Origin: Eubacteriaceae bacterium
Lineage (GTDB): Bacteria > Bacillota > Clostridia > Lachnospirales > Lachnospiraceae
NCBI GenBank assembly: GCA_910574895.1
Contig: CAJTDQ010000012.1
Coordinates: 1-46,008, forward strand
Direction of reading: 5' to 3'
DNA length: 46,008 nt
Below the pieces are notes generated by a model. The model did no database searches and had not been told where the DNA came from. It worked only from the letters and a program-made list of their open reading frames with translations. The position numbers were made by a program, and so were the translations under genes. Positions 25,084 through 33,230 of this stretch are shown in pieces; within the stretch, counting starts at the first letter, position 1, and every line of letters starts with the position of its first letter.

Positions 25084-26517
25084 ATGGGTGCAATGAAACG
25101 CACAGTACGTTATCTTACTCGCAAATGGAAAAAAAGTATTTTACTGTTTGCAATTTTCCTTGTGGTTGGAACATTGGTAATCTCAGGCATTTCAATTCAG
25201 AGTGCTTCGGAGCAAGCCGCCACAAATTTACGCAGGTCATTTGGCGGTGGTTTTGTTATGAAAGAAGACCACAGCGACCAATCCAAGTTTGAACGTCGGG
25301 ATGTTGGCAACGGAAGCTACGCAATGGTTTATACTGGGGAATCACTTACAAAAGAGATTGCTGATAAGGTAGCCTCTGTTCCTGGTGTCAGTGGATACAA
25401 TGCGGAGAACATCGGACCCGCTAACTTAAAAACTATGGAAGGTGACTATTTAGAACTTAAAAGCATCGAAGGCAGTATGTTTGCCAATGAGCCTGTTCTT
25501 AGCAAGCAAGCCAACATTTATGGCTATACTAACACGCAGGAAGCGGATATGTTCACAGGGGGAAGTATAGAGTTAATTGAAGGGCGGCAGATTACGCCAA
25601 AAGACCAAAATGCCGTTCTTATTCACAAAGAGCTTGCCGAGAAAAATGGCTTAAAACTTGGCGACCAGTTTATCATTGCTATGAATTCACAGATTACGGG
25701 CGGTGATGAGGAAGGCGGAAAACTGAAAGAAACCGTAACCATTGTCGGCATTTTTGACTCAAAAGTAAGTCAACAAGTATCTGTGTTCTCTACGCCGGGC
25801 GAACTTTTGGAAAATACAGTATTGATGGATGTAGAAACTAGCGTAAAGCTACTCTCGTGGTCATCCGCAGGATATTATAAAGTTCATTATCGGGTGAATG
25901 ACCCCGCAGAACTAAACAATATTATGCAAGAAGTGAAAAAACTGAATTCCATTGATTGGAGCTGTTACTCCATATCCACAGATAATAAGACCTATGAAGT
26001 TGCTACTACTCCGTTGGATAATTTAAGCGGATTGATTACCACTCTTATCATTATTATTACTATTATTGGTGTGGCAGTTTTAATTTTACTGCTTACCATG
26101 TGGACAAAAAGCCGTACTCATGAATCTGGGATTTTGCTTTCACTCGGAATTGGCAAATTTAAAATTATCATGCAGCATATGGCAGAAGTATTTATTATAG
26201 CAATCTTGGCGTTTGGCATTTCGTTTTTTACGAGCAGTGCAGTAGCACAAGGCTTGGGAAACACCTTGTTGGGTGACACTAGCCAAAGCAGTACACCACA
26301 GAATACGCAGTTAGAGGAAGATGGGTCTTTTGGGTATACGCTTCCTGAAACACCGATGAATGTAGATACAGCAACGGAGCTGAGTGTGACTGTAGTACCG
26401 CAGACTTTCCTATGGGTATTCGGAATCGGCGGCTTATTGACTGTTGTAGCTGTATTAGCTGCATCCGTACCGTTGTTCCGTTTAAAGCCAAAACAGCTTC
26501 TCGCTAAAATGAGTTAG
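25084..26517 (+). CDS. ABC transporter permease, FtsX type
   Basis: A 477-residue membrane protein with one N-terminal helix (about 17-37), a large extracellular region of about 290 residues, and three C-terminal helices (near 312-338, 362-388 and 440-462), the MacB/FtsX topology. It is paralogous to the next gene. AAAGGAGG precedes the ATG. With the ATPase and the two-component pair it probably exports or dislodges antimicrobial peptides or lantibiotics; the substrate is unknown. Confidence 0.85.
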   Translation: MGAMKRTVRYLTRKWKKSILLFAIFLVVGTLVISGISIQSASEQAATNLRRSFGGGFVMKEDHSDQSKFERRDVGNGSYAMVYTGESLTKEIADKVASVPGVSGYNAENIGPANLKTMEGDYLELKSIEGSMFANEPVLSKQANIYGYTNTQEADMFTGGSIELIEGRQITPKDQNAVLIHKELAEKNGLKLGDQFIIAMNSQITGGDEEGGKLKETVTIVGIFDSKVSQQVSVFSTPGELLENTVLMDVETSVKLLSWSSAGYYKVHYRVNDPAELNNIMQEVKKLNSIDWSCYSISTDNKTYEVATTPLDNLSGLITTLIIIITIIGVAVLILLLTMWTKSRTHESGILLSLGIGKFKIIMQHMAEVFIIAILAFGISFFTSSAVAQGLGNTLLGDTSQSSTPQNTQLEEDGSFGYTLPETPMNVDTATELSVTVVPQTFLWVFGIGGLLTVVAVLAASVPLFRLKPKQLLAKMS

Positions 26518-26530
26518 GAGAGGAAATCAT

Positions 26531-27880
26531 ATGGGAATATTTCAAAGAGCCTTTCTATCCGTCATAAGGAAGTTGGGAAAAAGCGTTGTTCTGTTCTTAG
26601 TATTACTTGTCGTGTCCACCTTTGTTTTAGTTGGGCTATCGACAAAACGAACATCGGATACAGCAGCATTGGAACTCCGTCACACTCTTGGTGGAAATTT
26701 TGGGCTTGTGATAAATAAGGCGAATTCCGAGAATTACAAAGCGGACGAAAACGGTGGGGTACAATACACAGGTTCTTCCCTTGATGATTCGGTGATAGAA
26801 AAAGTGATGTCTATATCAGGGATTGAACAATACAATGCCTACCAAAACGGAGAATCAGAAGTGCTGTCCTCTGACGGTATACCATTAGAGCTTATTAAAA
26901 CCAACAATCAATACGATGAGGATGAGCGATTGCTGCACATGGCTACAAGTGAGTCCAATTCCTTTTCTGAGAAAAGCAATTATTTCCAAAAGGAAATTTT
27001 CCAGCTCACAGAAGGGAAGCATATTGGGGATGGTGACACAAGCATTGCATTGATTAGTAAAGACCTCGCTGCTGTTAATCACCTAAAGGTAGGTGACAAA
27101 ATTATGTTAAAAACAATGAATGGCGGTGCAGTCGTTACTCTTACCATCGCAGGACTATTTGAGATAAAGGAACCTCAAGTAAATGCCGGGCTTGCTCCAC
27201 CACCTTCACTTTATCAAAACCGTATTTTTACAGATAATAAAACAGCAAAAGAACTTTATACAAATGGTAAGGGCGAGTATAAAGGAGTGAATTTCTATGT
27301 GGATGACCCTGCGCAGCTTAGTAATATCATAGAATCTGTGAAGGAAAATGTAAATATTGCGTGGGACGACTTCTCCATTGAAACGGCTGATGCAGAATAC
27401 AGACGTTCTGCTGCACCGCTTGAAAAAATGTCCTCCATGCTGTCCTCGTTACTTCTTTGTATCGTAGTCGGAAGTCTGCTTGCACTTTCGCTCATGCTTG
27501 CTCTATGGATGAAAGAACGAGTGCATGAAATAGGTGTATTGTTGGCAATGGGATTTGATAAAATCCAAATTATCGGGCAGCACATAGTGGAAATTCTGCT
27601 TATTGCCATTGTAGCTTTTGGCATTTCCTATTTTGCAGGAGCAGCGGCAGCAAATACCGCAGGTAATTATTTAATGACAAGTGCTTGTGAACAGTCTGTA
27701 GGTGAACAAGACATTGAGGTAACAGGGAAAGATACAGCACCCATTGAAATAGATGTGACTGCTCCTGATTTTTTTGCGGTCTGTGGAATTGGCTCATTAG
27801 TAGCCGTTCTGTCCGTTTTTGTTTCGAGTATGCCGATAGTGCGGCTCAAGCCAAAAGAAATTTTAACAAAGATGAATTAA
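26531..27880 (+). CDS. second ABC transporter permease, FtsX type
   Basis: A 449-residue protein of the same topology as its upstream neighbour: N-terminal helix (about 17-36), extracellular domain, and C-terminal helices including LALWMKERVHEIGVLLAMGFDKIQIIGQHIVEI, the cytoplasmic coupling region that contacts the ATPase, and an SMPIVRLKPKEILTKM ending like that of the first permease. It starts 13 bases after that gene, so the pair probably forms a heterodimer. Confidence 0.85.
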   Translation: MGIFQRAFLSVIRKLGKSVVLFLVLLVVSTFVLVGLSTKRTSDTAALELRHTLGGNFGLVINKANSENYKADENGGVQYTGSSLDDSVIEKVMSISGIEQYNAYQNGESEVLSSDGIPLELIKTNNQYDEDERLLHMATSESNSFSEKSNYFQKEIFQLTEGKHIGDGDTSIALISKDLAAVNHLKVGDKIMLKTMNGGAVVTLTIAGLFEIKEPQVNAGLAPPPSLYQNRIFTDNKTAKELYTNGKGEYKGVNFYVDDPAQLSNIIESVKENVNIAWDDFSIETADAEYRRSAAPLEKMSSMLSSLLLCIVVGSLLALSLMLALWMKERVHEIGVLLAMGFDKIQIIGQHIVEILLIAIVAFGISYFAGAAAANTAGNYLMTSACEQSVGEQDIEVTGKDTAPIEIDVTAPDFFAVCGIGSLVAVLSVFVSSMPIVRLKPKEILTKMN

Positions 27881-27899
27881 TGAAAGGTGGAATAAAAAT

Positions 27900-28610
27900 A
27901 TGTCAATTCTAGAAACAAAAAATCTTGGCTATTCCTATAACGGGAAATCAAAGGTACTTGAAGATATTTCAGTAAGCTTTGATGTTGGAAAGATGTATGC
28001 CATTCTTGGTCCGTCAGGGTGTGGAAAAACAACATTGCTCTCTCTGCTCGGTGGTTTAGATGTTCCGACTAAAGGCGAAGTCGTATGCAACGGAGAGAAC
28101 ATCAATAAACTGGGACTAGCAAAACACAGGCATGAAAATGTTTCTTTTATCTTTCAGGCATACAACCTGATAGATTATATGAACTCAATAGAAAATGTGA
28201 AGTTGACCTCAAAAAAAGCTCCGCTTCCTATTCTGGAGCGTTTGGGGTTGACAAAAGAAGAAACCAAACGTAATGTCCTCAAGCTCTCAGGCGGCCAACA
28301 GCAACGTGTGGCGATAGCGAGGGCATTAGCCAGCGATACAGCGATTTTGCTTGCCGATGAGCCAACAGGAAATCTTGATGAGGATACAGCAGAGGAAATC
28401 ACGCAAATTCTCAAAGAAAGCGCACATGAACTCAAGCGTTGCGTTATCATTGTGACACATTCGGGGGCGTTAGCAAAACAAGCTGATATAGTGATAAAAC
28501 TTCGTAAGGGAAAAGCACAGATTTTTGAGCGTCCTGAAGAAATAAATAAGCAATCTACCTCGCAGCCACAAAAACGCAAAAATAATGTGTCACGCAGTGA
28601 AAGGAGATGA
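27900..28610 (+). CDS. ABC transporter ATPase
   Basis: A 236-residue LolD/MacB-type ATPase with Walker A GPSGCGKTT (37-45), the LSGGQQQR signature (129-136), Walker B ILLADEP (149-155) and a switch histidine in VTHSG. It energises the two upstream permeases. AAAGGTGG precedes its start. Confidence 0.92.
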   Translation: MSILETKNLGYSYNGKSKVLEDISVSFDVGKMYAILGPSGCGKTTLLSLLGGLDVPTKGEVVCNGENINKLGLAKHRHENVSFIFQAYNLIDYMNSIENVKLTSKKAPLPILERLGLTKEETKRNVLKLSGGQQQRVAIARALASDTAILLADEPTGNLDEDTAEEITQILKESAHELKRCVIIVTHSGALAKQADIVIKLRKGKAQIFERPEEINKQSTSQPQKRKNNVSRSERR

Positions 28611-28616
28611 GAATAA

Positions 28617-29030
28617 ATGAATGACAATCAGATGATTAAAACAAAGAAAAAAGATGGTCTACTCTCGTTGATTTTATATGTTCTCGCAGCAATTTTGTTA
28701 ATTGCAGCTTTTATTTCATTGGCAGCCTGCCAACAAAATATTTCGGCGCAGCTTGCACAGGGCGTTTCCGTCAAAGGTAACGAGCTGGCTATTTTAAATA
28801 TCTATCTTTCCAGTTGTGTCCAACATTTCGCTTTTGCAGGCTTGCTGTTTTTCTGCGGTTTGCAGTGTAGGAAAAGCACATTTGAAAAAATGGGAACGTT
28901 GAAGAATATTCTGTTGCCGTATGCGGAAAATCAGCAGTGCGGTATAAAATCGCCTATTCCATCTAATATGGAGCATCCAGATGAAACAGAGCTTGAAATT
29001 GATTTCACAGGATGGAATTCAAAGGAATAG
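28617..29030 (+). CDS. small two-helix membrane protein of the ABC operon
   Basis: A 137-residue protein with two hydrophobic segments (about 13-38 and 60-84) and an acidic C-terminal tail. It starts six bases after the ATPase gene behind AAGGAG. It carries no motif I recognise; position suggests an accessory or immunity-like part of the transporter. Confidence 0.65.
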   Translation: MNDNQMIKTKKKDGLLSLILYVLAAILLIAAFISLAACQQNISAQLAQGVSVKGNELAILNIYLSSCVQHFAFAGLLFFCGLQCRKSTFEKMGTLKNILLPYAENQQCGIKSPIPSNMEHPDETELEIDFTGWNSKE

Positions 29031-29134
29031 AACAATTTGACTATTTAGAAAAAGGTATTTTTTCATTTATACCAAAACAAGCCTACCGAATAAAAAAAAC
29101 GGAGCTTTGGTGGGTTGTTTTGCAACGTCCAAAT

Positions 29135-29177
29135 AAACATCCCTCAACTCTGTTTTTGAGTTTGGAGGGATGTTTTT
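29135..29177 (+). terminator. strong terminator of the ABC operon
   Basis: AACATCCCTC plus AACTC pairs with GAGTT plus GAGGGATGTT (two-base bulge) around TGTTTTT, followed by a T-run. Ends the cargo transcription unit. Confidence 0.9.
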
Positions 29178-29201
29178 GCGTTGGTTATTATCTGCCACGC
29201 C

Positions 29202-29223
29202 GCTGCTGATTTTAAGCAGCAGC
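29202..29223 (+). terminator. second hairpin after the ABC operon
   Basis: GCTGCTG, loop of eight bases, CAGCAGC, followed by an AT-rich stretch without a T-run. Possibly a back-up terminator or a site facing the sigma-gene leader. Confidence 0.4.
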
Positions 29224-29287
29224 TATTTACATATTATATAACAGGGGTAAGGATAGCTTGTTAAAAAAATCCTTGTTCTTGTATGGT

Positions 29288-29306
29288 ACTTTTATACCCT
29301 AAAAGT
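29288..29306. promoter_or_regulatory. palindromic operator candidate upstream of the sigma gene
   Basis: ACTTTTA-TACCC-TAAAAGT, perfect seven-base arms, in the 460-base non-coding stretch before the sigma-like gene. A site for a dimeric repressor such as the XRE protein is plausible. No convincing promoter pair could be fixed next to it. Confidence 0.4.
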
Positions 29307-29348
29307 AGGCGTCAAATATCTACATCATAGAACTTTAAATTCTTATAG

Positions 29349-29384
29349 CCGCAAAGGACTGACAGACTTTGTGGTTTTTCTTTT
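29349..29384 (+). terminator. leader terminator upstream of the sigma gene
   Basis: CCGCAAAG (29349-29356) pairs with CTTTGTGG (29367-29374; one G-T), followed by TTTTTCTTTT. It lies about 105 bases before the sigma gene, where it could attenuate transcription coming from the upstream leader. Confidence 0.65.
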
Positions 29385-29432
29385 GTCGTTTTTTGTCAAA
29401 ATAAGACGTAAGCCTATTTCTTGTGTGGGTTG

Positions 29433-29487
29433 CCGTTCCCCACCGTCCAATCTGGATTTTTAAAAAAATTCAGATTGGAGGTAACGG
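29433..29487 (+). promoter_or_regulatory. RNA hairpin burying the ribosome site of the sigma gene
   Basis: CCAATCTG (29447-29454) and CAGATTGG (29471-29478) are perfect arms. The stem can extend outward: TCC with GGA, ACC with GGT (one bulged G) and CCGTT with AACGG (29433-29437 with 29483-29487). This places the entire GGAGGT ribosome site (29477-29482) inside the helix, only a few bases from the ATG at 29491. It predicts low translation unless the helix is opened. Confidence 0.6.
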
Positions 29488-29490
29488 ACG

Positions 29491-29967
29491 ATGGATGAAA
29501 AGCATCCAAATCGAAAAAAGGACAAGCATAATCCCTACACATTGATGATTGTTGAGGGAAGATACCACCTCTCTTTTAAAGACGGACGAGGGAAACTGCA
29601 AACTCTGGAAATTGACAAAATTTTATATGACCTGTTCAACCTCTTTGAGCTTGAGGATATTTCCTATCTCAACAAAGTGAGCAGGCACATTGAACATTCC
29701 GAACTGACAGAAGCAACGCTAAATGAGCGAGCCTTTTATAAGCAGACCAACTTAGATGAGATGGTTTTAAGAAACATGGAATGTGAGTTGCTACATAAGG
29801 CAATTTCAAAACTTCCCGAAGTGCAAAAGCGCAGGCTGCTATTGTATTTTTTCGGGGATATGACCTATGAGCAAATCGCAAAGATGGAGGGGTGTACGAA
29901 AAGGGCTGTTAAATTCAGTGTGGACATCGCCATTGAAAAGCTGAAAAAAAATTTTAATATTTTTTGA
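29491..29967 (+). CDS. sigma-70 region 4-like regulator, Tn916 Orf7-like
   Basis: A 158-residue protein whose C-terminal third is a sigma region 4 helix-turn-helix (AISKLPEVQKRRLLLYFFGDMTYEQIAKMEGCTKRAVKFSVDIAIEKLKK). The N-terminal part lacks a clear region 2, so it may act as a small sigma-like activator. In Tn916 a similar protein (Orf7) drives expression of the excision/transfer functions. Its leader carries a terminator and an occluding hairpin, suggesting tight control. Confidence 0.82.
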   Translation: MDEKHPNRKKDKHNPYTLMIVEGRYHLSFKDGRGKLQTLEIDKILYDLFNLFELEDISYLNKVSRHIEHSELTEATLNERAFYKQTNLDEMVLRNMECELLHKAISKLPEVQKRRLLLYFFGDMTYEQIAKMEGCTKRAVKFSVDIAIEKLKKNFNIF

Positions 29968-30000
29968 TATTCACACTACACATAACCTTTTTGAGTGAGC

Positions 30001-30039
30001 AAACAGGTGAAGGGGCTTAAAAATCCTTTCACCTGTTTT
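30001..30039 (+). terminator. strong terminator after the sigma gene
   Basis: AAACAGGTGAAGG pairs with CCTTTCACCTGTTT around an eleven-base loop, then TTTT. Confidence 0.9.
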
Positions 30040-30575
30040 CCTTTGCGTGGCGAAAACGGGATTGTTCTTTGACAACCGAATACTCATTCGCCAAATACTT
30101 CCTCTTTGTGATTGTGATGAGCATAAGCGTGTGCAGCGGTACGCCATGACCTGCCGATAGCAGAATAGCGATGAAAGGTGGTGAGCGGTCAAATACCGAC
30201 TCAAAATATCGGGCAGCTCCCGATTTCGCCATAACCCACAAAGAGAATAATGGTACTCCCGTCCAGTCACAGCCCGAACGGTATTCAATCCGTCGCAGGC
30301 AACGAGGGCGGCTCTGTCAGACAGACAGTTGGGGTGAAACTCCCGTGGCGTCAGTTCGCTGCTGACCGTTTGGCGACTTCCCTGCGTTTACGGACGCACT
30401 TGCATTTCGGGGTGTCGAGGACAAATAGAGATGCTCCTATCATAACGCCAGATATAAGGTGGTCATTGGACACAGAGCTTGTTTTATGCGCTCCTGACCT
30501 TAAATTCTTCCTTGTGTCTGGCTATTACATAGGCAGGATTGACCTGCCTAAATTCCAGATAGGAGGTCAAACATA
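30040..30575 (+). other. 536-base stretch without a convincing gene; possible structured RNA
   Basis: Only short overlapping frames occur on both strands, with low-complexity Arg/Ser-rich products and no good ribosome sites. A TTGACA (30069-30074) has no matching -10. Several hairpins are present: TCGGG-CAGC-TCCCGA near 30212, GGGG-TGAAAC-TCCC near 30331, GTCAG...CTGAC near 30350 and AGGCAGG-ATTGA-CCTGCCT (30531-30549) just before the mazF ribosome site. Base composition is more GC-rich than the genes on either side, which suggests it is maintained for its sequence rather than being decayed. Confidence 0.45.
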
Positions 30576-30953
30576 ATGGAAAGAATGATTAAGCGTGGAG
30601 ATATTTTTTATGCAGAACTTAATCCCGTTATCGGCTCAGAACAGGGCGGCACAAGACCAGTGCTTGTAATTTCTAATAACACTGGCAACAGACACAGCCC
30701 AACAGTTATCATCGCCCCGATAACAAGCCGTACACACACGAAAGCAAAGCTCCCAACGCATACTGAGGTAAAAGATTTTGAAAAGCTCTACAAAGATTCA
30801 ATTATTCTGCTTGAACAGATACGGACGATTGATAAGCAGAGGTTAAAACAGTATATAGGAATGATGCCCGATAACGTAATGGCAAGAGTTGATAAGGCTC
30901 TTGCCATTAGTATTTCACTCAATAACAGACCTGAAAAGAAATGTGCAAATTAG
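30576..30953 (+). CDS. mazF: MazF/PemK-family endoribonuclease toxin
   Basis: A 125-residue protein with the classical MazF fold signature: [29 protein letters not shown], then [19 protein letters not shown] and [13 protein letters not shown]. MazF enzymes cut single-stranded mRNA. No MazE-type antitoxin precedes it; the upstream 500 bases are non-coding and the nearest small gene is 120 bases downstream. It follows AGGAGGT. It may stabilise the element or be repurposed in regulation. Confidence 0.9.
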   Translation: MERMIKRGDIFYAELNPVIGSEQGGTRPVLVISNNTGNRHSPTVIIAPITSRTHTKAKLPTHTEVKDFEKLYKDSIILLEQIRTIDKQRLKQYIGMMPDNVMARVDKALAISISLNNRPEKKCAN

Positions 30954-30976
30954 AAGAAGCGGCGAGATTTGCACAT
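30941..30976. repeat. inverted repeat at the mazF 3' end
   Basis: ATGTGCAAAT (30941-30950) and ATTTGCACAT (30967-30976) are perfect 10-base arms 16 bases apart. The same or nearly the same word recurs at 3544, 44548 and 44578. Confidence 0.6.
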
Positions 30977-30986
30977 TGGTCAAGTT

Positions 30987-31058
30987 GCGGCTGTATCTCT
31001 ATAATTTATGACAATGGGATTTATTCCATTTATATAGGACATACAGCCGCTTTGTTTT
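30987..31058 (+). terminator. nested terminator/attenuator before the recombinase genes
   Basis: GCGGCTGTAT (30987-30996) and ATACAGCCGC (31041-31050) are perfect 10-base arms followed by TTTGTTTT; a smaller AATGG/CCATT stem sits in the loop. The ribosome site of the next small gene lies a few bases after the T-run, so this can gate transcription of the recombinase operon. Confidence 0.7.
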
Positions 31059-31072
31059 GCGGAGGTAGTCAG

Positions 31073-31225
31073 ATGGAAAATGTTAAAGTGTCCACAAATG
31101 CAGAACAGCAGCACGAAAGCAAGGTTAATGAAGCGGAAAACTTTGATACTTTTATGAAAGCTATGGTGCAGGTAGTTGAGAAATACGGAAGATTTGTTTT
31201 GCAGGAATTGGATTGTGTTGCGTAG
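31073..31225 (+). CDS. 50-residue protein upstream of the recombinase
   Basis: MENVKVSTNAEQQHESKVNE, then an amphipathic helix (FDTFMKAMVQVVEKYGRFVLQEL). GGAGG lies seven bases before the ATG. A longer frame from 30941 would cross the attenuator and is rejected. Its place between mazF and the recombinase makes it a candidate antitoxin, or a recombination directionality factor; no family is recognised. Confidence 0.6.
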   Translation: MENVKVSTNAEQQHESKVNEAENFDTFMKAMVQVVEKYGRFVLQELDCVA

Positions 31226-31275
31226 TTTTACGCAACCTTACATATCACATTTTTCTAAATATCGGAGGTGGTAGA

Positions 31276-32952
31276 ATGAATAGAGAAGGAAAGAAATGTG
31301 TTCTGTATCCGAGAGTAAGTACCGAGATGCAGGTTGATGGATACAGTCTTGAAGGTCAGAAAAACAGTTTAAAGCGGTTTGCAGACCGTGAGGAAATGGA
31401 GATTGTCGGCATTTATGAGGACGCAGGAAAGTCTGGAAAATCAATTGAGGGGCGACCTGCATTTAAGAAAATGCTTTCCGACATAAAGAATGGACTGGAG
31501 ATAGAGTATATTCTGGTTTATAAACTTTCCCGTTTTGGAAGAAATGCGGCTGACATCTTAAACTCATTAGAGTTTGTCCAGTCTTATGGCATAAATCTTA
31601 TCTGCATAGAAGAAGGGATTGACTCATCCCAGACAAGCGGAAAGCTCCTAATATCTGTTTTATCTGCGGTTGCAGAGATTGAGAGAGAAAATATCATAGA
31701 GCAAACAATGAATGGACGCAGGGAAAAAGCAAGACAGGGAGGTTGGAACGGCGGCTTTGCCCCATATGGATATTACTTGAAAGATAATCAGCTTTTGATA
31801 GAGGAAACCGAAGCAGAAGCAATCCGAATTATATTTGAAAAGTTTGGGAACTCAGATATAGGGCTTGGTGGTGTTGCAAAATACCTTAATCTGCAAGGCA
31901 TAAAGAAAATACCCCGCCAGAACGGAAAGTTAGAAACATGGAGCAACCATTTAATACGGCAGATATTAGACAACCCTGTTTACTGCGGAAAAATTGCTTA
32001 TGGCAGGAGGACACGGGAAAAGGTTAAGGGAACAAAAAATGAATATAAGCAAGTCCATACTGATGATTATATTTTAGAGGACGGACAGCATGAAGGAATT
32101 GTCAGCGAGGAACTCTGGCAGAAAGTCCATGCAAAGCGGAAGGCGACAGGAATTAAGCAGCCGTCAAAGGTTGGCAAAGACAGGTCGCATCTTCTAACAG
32201 GCGTATTGAAATGTCCTCTTTGCGGCACTTCAATGTACACGAACAAACACGCATGGACAAATAAGGATGGCACATATAAAGAAGTTTACTATTATATATG
32301 TGGAAGAAACAAACAGGAGCGAGGTCACCATTGTGATTATAAAGCGTCCTTGAGGAAAACAGACATTGAGCCGCTTATAGTTGAAGCTGTAAAGGAGTTG
32401 GTAAGCGATGCCTATTTTGCCAAAGAGATTGAAAAACGGATAGGTGTTCAGACAGACACAAGCACAGTGGATAAGGAGCTTGCCAATTATGAAAATAAGC
32501 TGAAAGAAGTGGACTTGAACAAGGCTCGTTTGGAAAATGAAATTGATAATCTTCCTGCGGATGCCCGATACCGTGAGAGAAAAATCCATGATATGACACT
32601 AAGGCTTGATGCTTTGTATGATATGATGGTGGAGTTAGAGGAACGAATTGAGGATGCCAAGTTAAGAAAAAGCTCTATTGAGATGGAAGCAATTACTCTG
32701 GACAATGTTTATAAAATCATGCAGAATTTTGGAAAGCTATATGCTATAATGAGTGACGAGGAAAAGAAAAGCCTCATCACTTACCTCATTAAAGAAATTC
32801 AGATATATCCGAATGGTGAGTCAGAAATGCCGTTAAAGTCGATAGAATTTAATTTCCCGATTTATATTGACGGCAAGGAGGTAAGGAAAGTTTTGTGGGA
32901 AAGAGGTAATACCGTTGAGACTATTGTGTTGATACAAAAGAAAACCTCGTAG
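31276..32952 (+). CDS. large serine recombinase (ICE integrase)
   Basis: A 558-residue recombinase. The resolvase domain (1-150) has the catalytic S15 in YPRVSTEMQ, and YKLSRFGRN and SAVAEIERENIIEQ follow. A recombinase domain (about 170-280) and a zinc-ribbon (CPLCGTSMY ... YICGRN...GHHCDY, near 315-360) precede a coiled-coil C-terminus. It would integrate and excise the ICE. GGAGGTGG sets the start; a frame open further upstream (31213) lacks a ribosome site. Confidence 0.94.
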   Translation: MNREGKKCVLYPRVSTEMQVDGYSLEGQKNSLKRFADREEMEIVGIYEDAGKSGKSIEGRPAFKKMLSDIKNGLEIEYILVYKLSRFGRNAADILNSLEFVQSYGINLICIEEGIDSSQTSGKLLISVLSAVAEIERENIIEQTMNGRREKARQGGWNGGFAPYGYYLKDNQLLIEETEAEAIRIIFEKFGNSDIGLGGVAKYLNLQGIKKIPRQNGKLETWSNHLIRQILDNPVYCGKIAYGRRTREKVKGTKNEYKQVHTDDYILEDGQHEGIVSEELWQKVHAKRKATGIKQPSKVGKDRSHLLTGVLKCPLCGTSMYTNKHAWTNKDGTYKEVYYYICGRNKQERGHHCDYKASLRKTDIEPLIVEAVKELVSDAYFAKEIEKRIGVQTDTSTVDKELANYENKLKEVDLNKARLENEIDNLPADARYRERKIHDMTLRLDALYDMMVELEERIEDAKLRKSSIEMEAITLDNVYKIMQNFGKLYAIMSDEEKKSLITYLIKEIQIYPNGESEMPLKSIEFNFPIYIDGKEVRKVLWERGNTVETIVLIQKKTS

Positions 32953-33230
32953 AAATCCTTTATTTTAGGCACTTTGCGAAGCATTTCACGTTCACTTCGG
33001 AGGGTGAAAAAATCCGAAATAAGCACCTCAAAAACTACTTTGACGTTTCGGTGGTAGTTGATATCGGGTGTGGGAACACAAACGGAAAATAAAGGGTTTG
33101 GGCAATTAACGTGTCTATGTAGTGTCCACCTTGCTGATAAAAAGCGGACAACAGGCTCTTAGAAATTGAACGGGATAGGTGTATCATTAGAGATAGTGGT
33201 ACGCTTATTTTTTTGATCCAATTTGCAGCT
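32953..33230. other. attP: non-coding recombinase-flanking region, likely attachment site
   Basis: The 278 bases between the recombinase stop and the next promoter have no gene. Imperfect inverted arms AAATCCTTTATTTT (32953-32966) and AAAATAAAGGGTTT (33086-33099), 13 of 14 matching, bracket 119 bases that hold smaller dyads (TTCAC/GTGAA near 33000, AACTAC/GTAGTT near 33035-33060). Serine-integrase attachment sites normally lie beside the integrase gene. The crossover dinucleotide cannot be identified. Confidence 0.45.

Noticed and set aside
29012-29209. Frame of 65 codons after the ABC operon
   Set aside because: It overlaps the preceding gene and reads straight through the strong terminator at 29135-29177.
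29971-30288. Minus-strand frame of 105 codons after the sigma gene
   Set aside because: Overlaps a strong terminator, has no ribosome site, and its product has no recognisable pattern.
30250-30576. Plus-strand frame of 108 codons before mazF
   Set aside because: No ribosome site, product is Arg/Ser-rich without motifs, and it runs through the mazF leader hairpin and ribosome site.
30941-31072. Upstream extension of the 50-residue gene
   Set aside because: It would cross the attenuator; the GGAGG site directly before 31073 decides the start.
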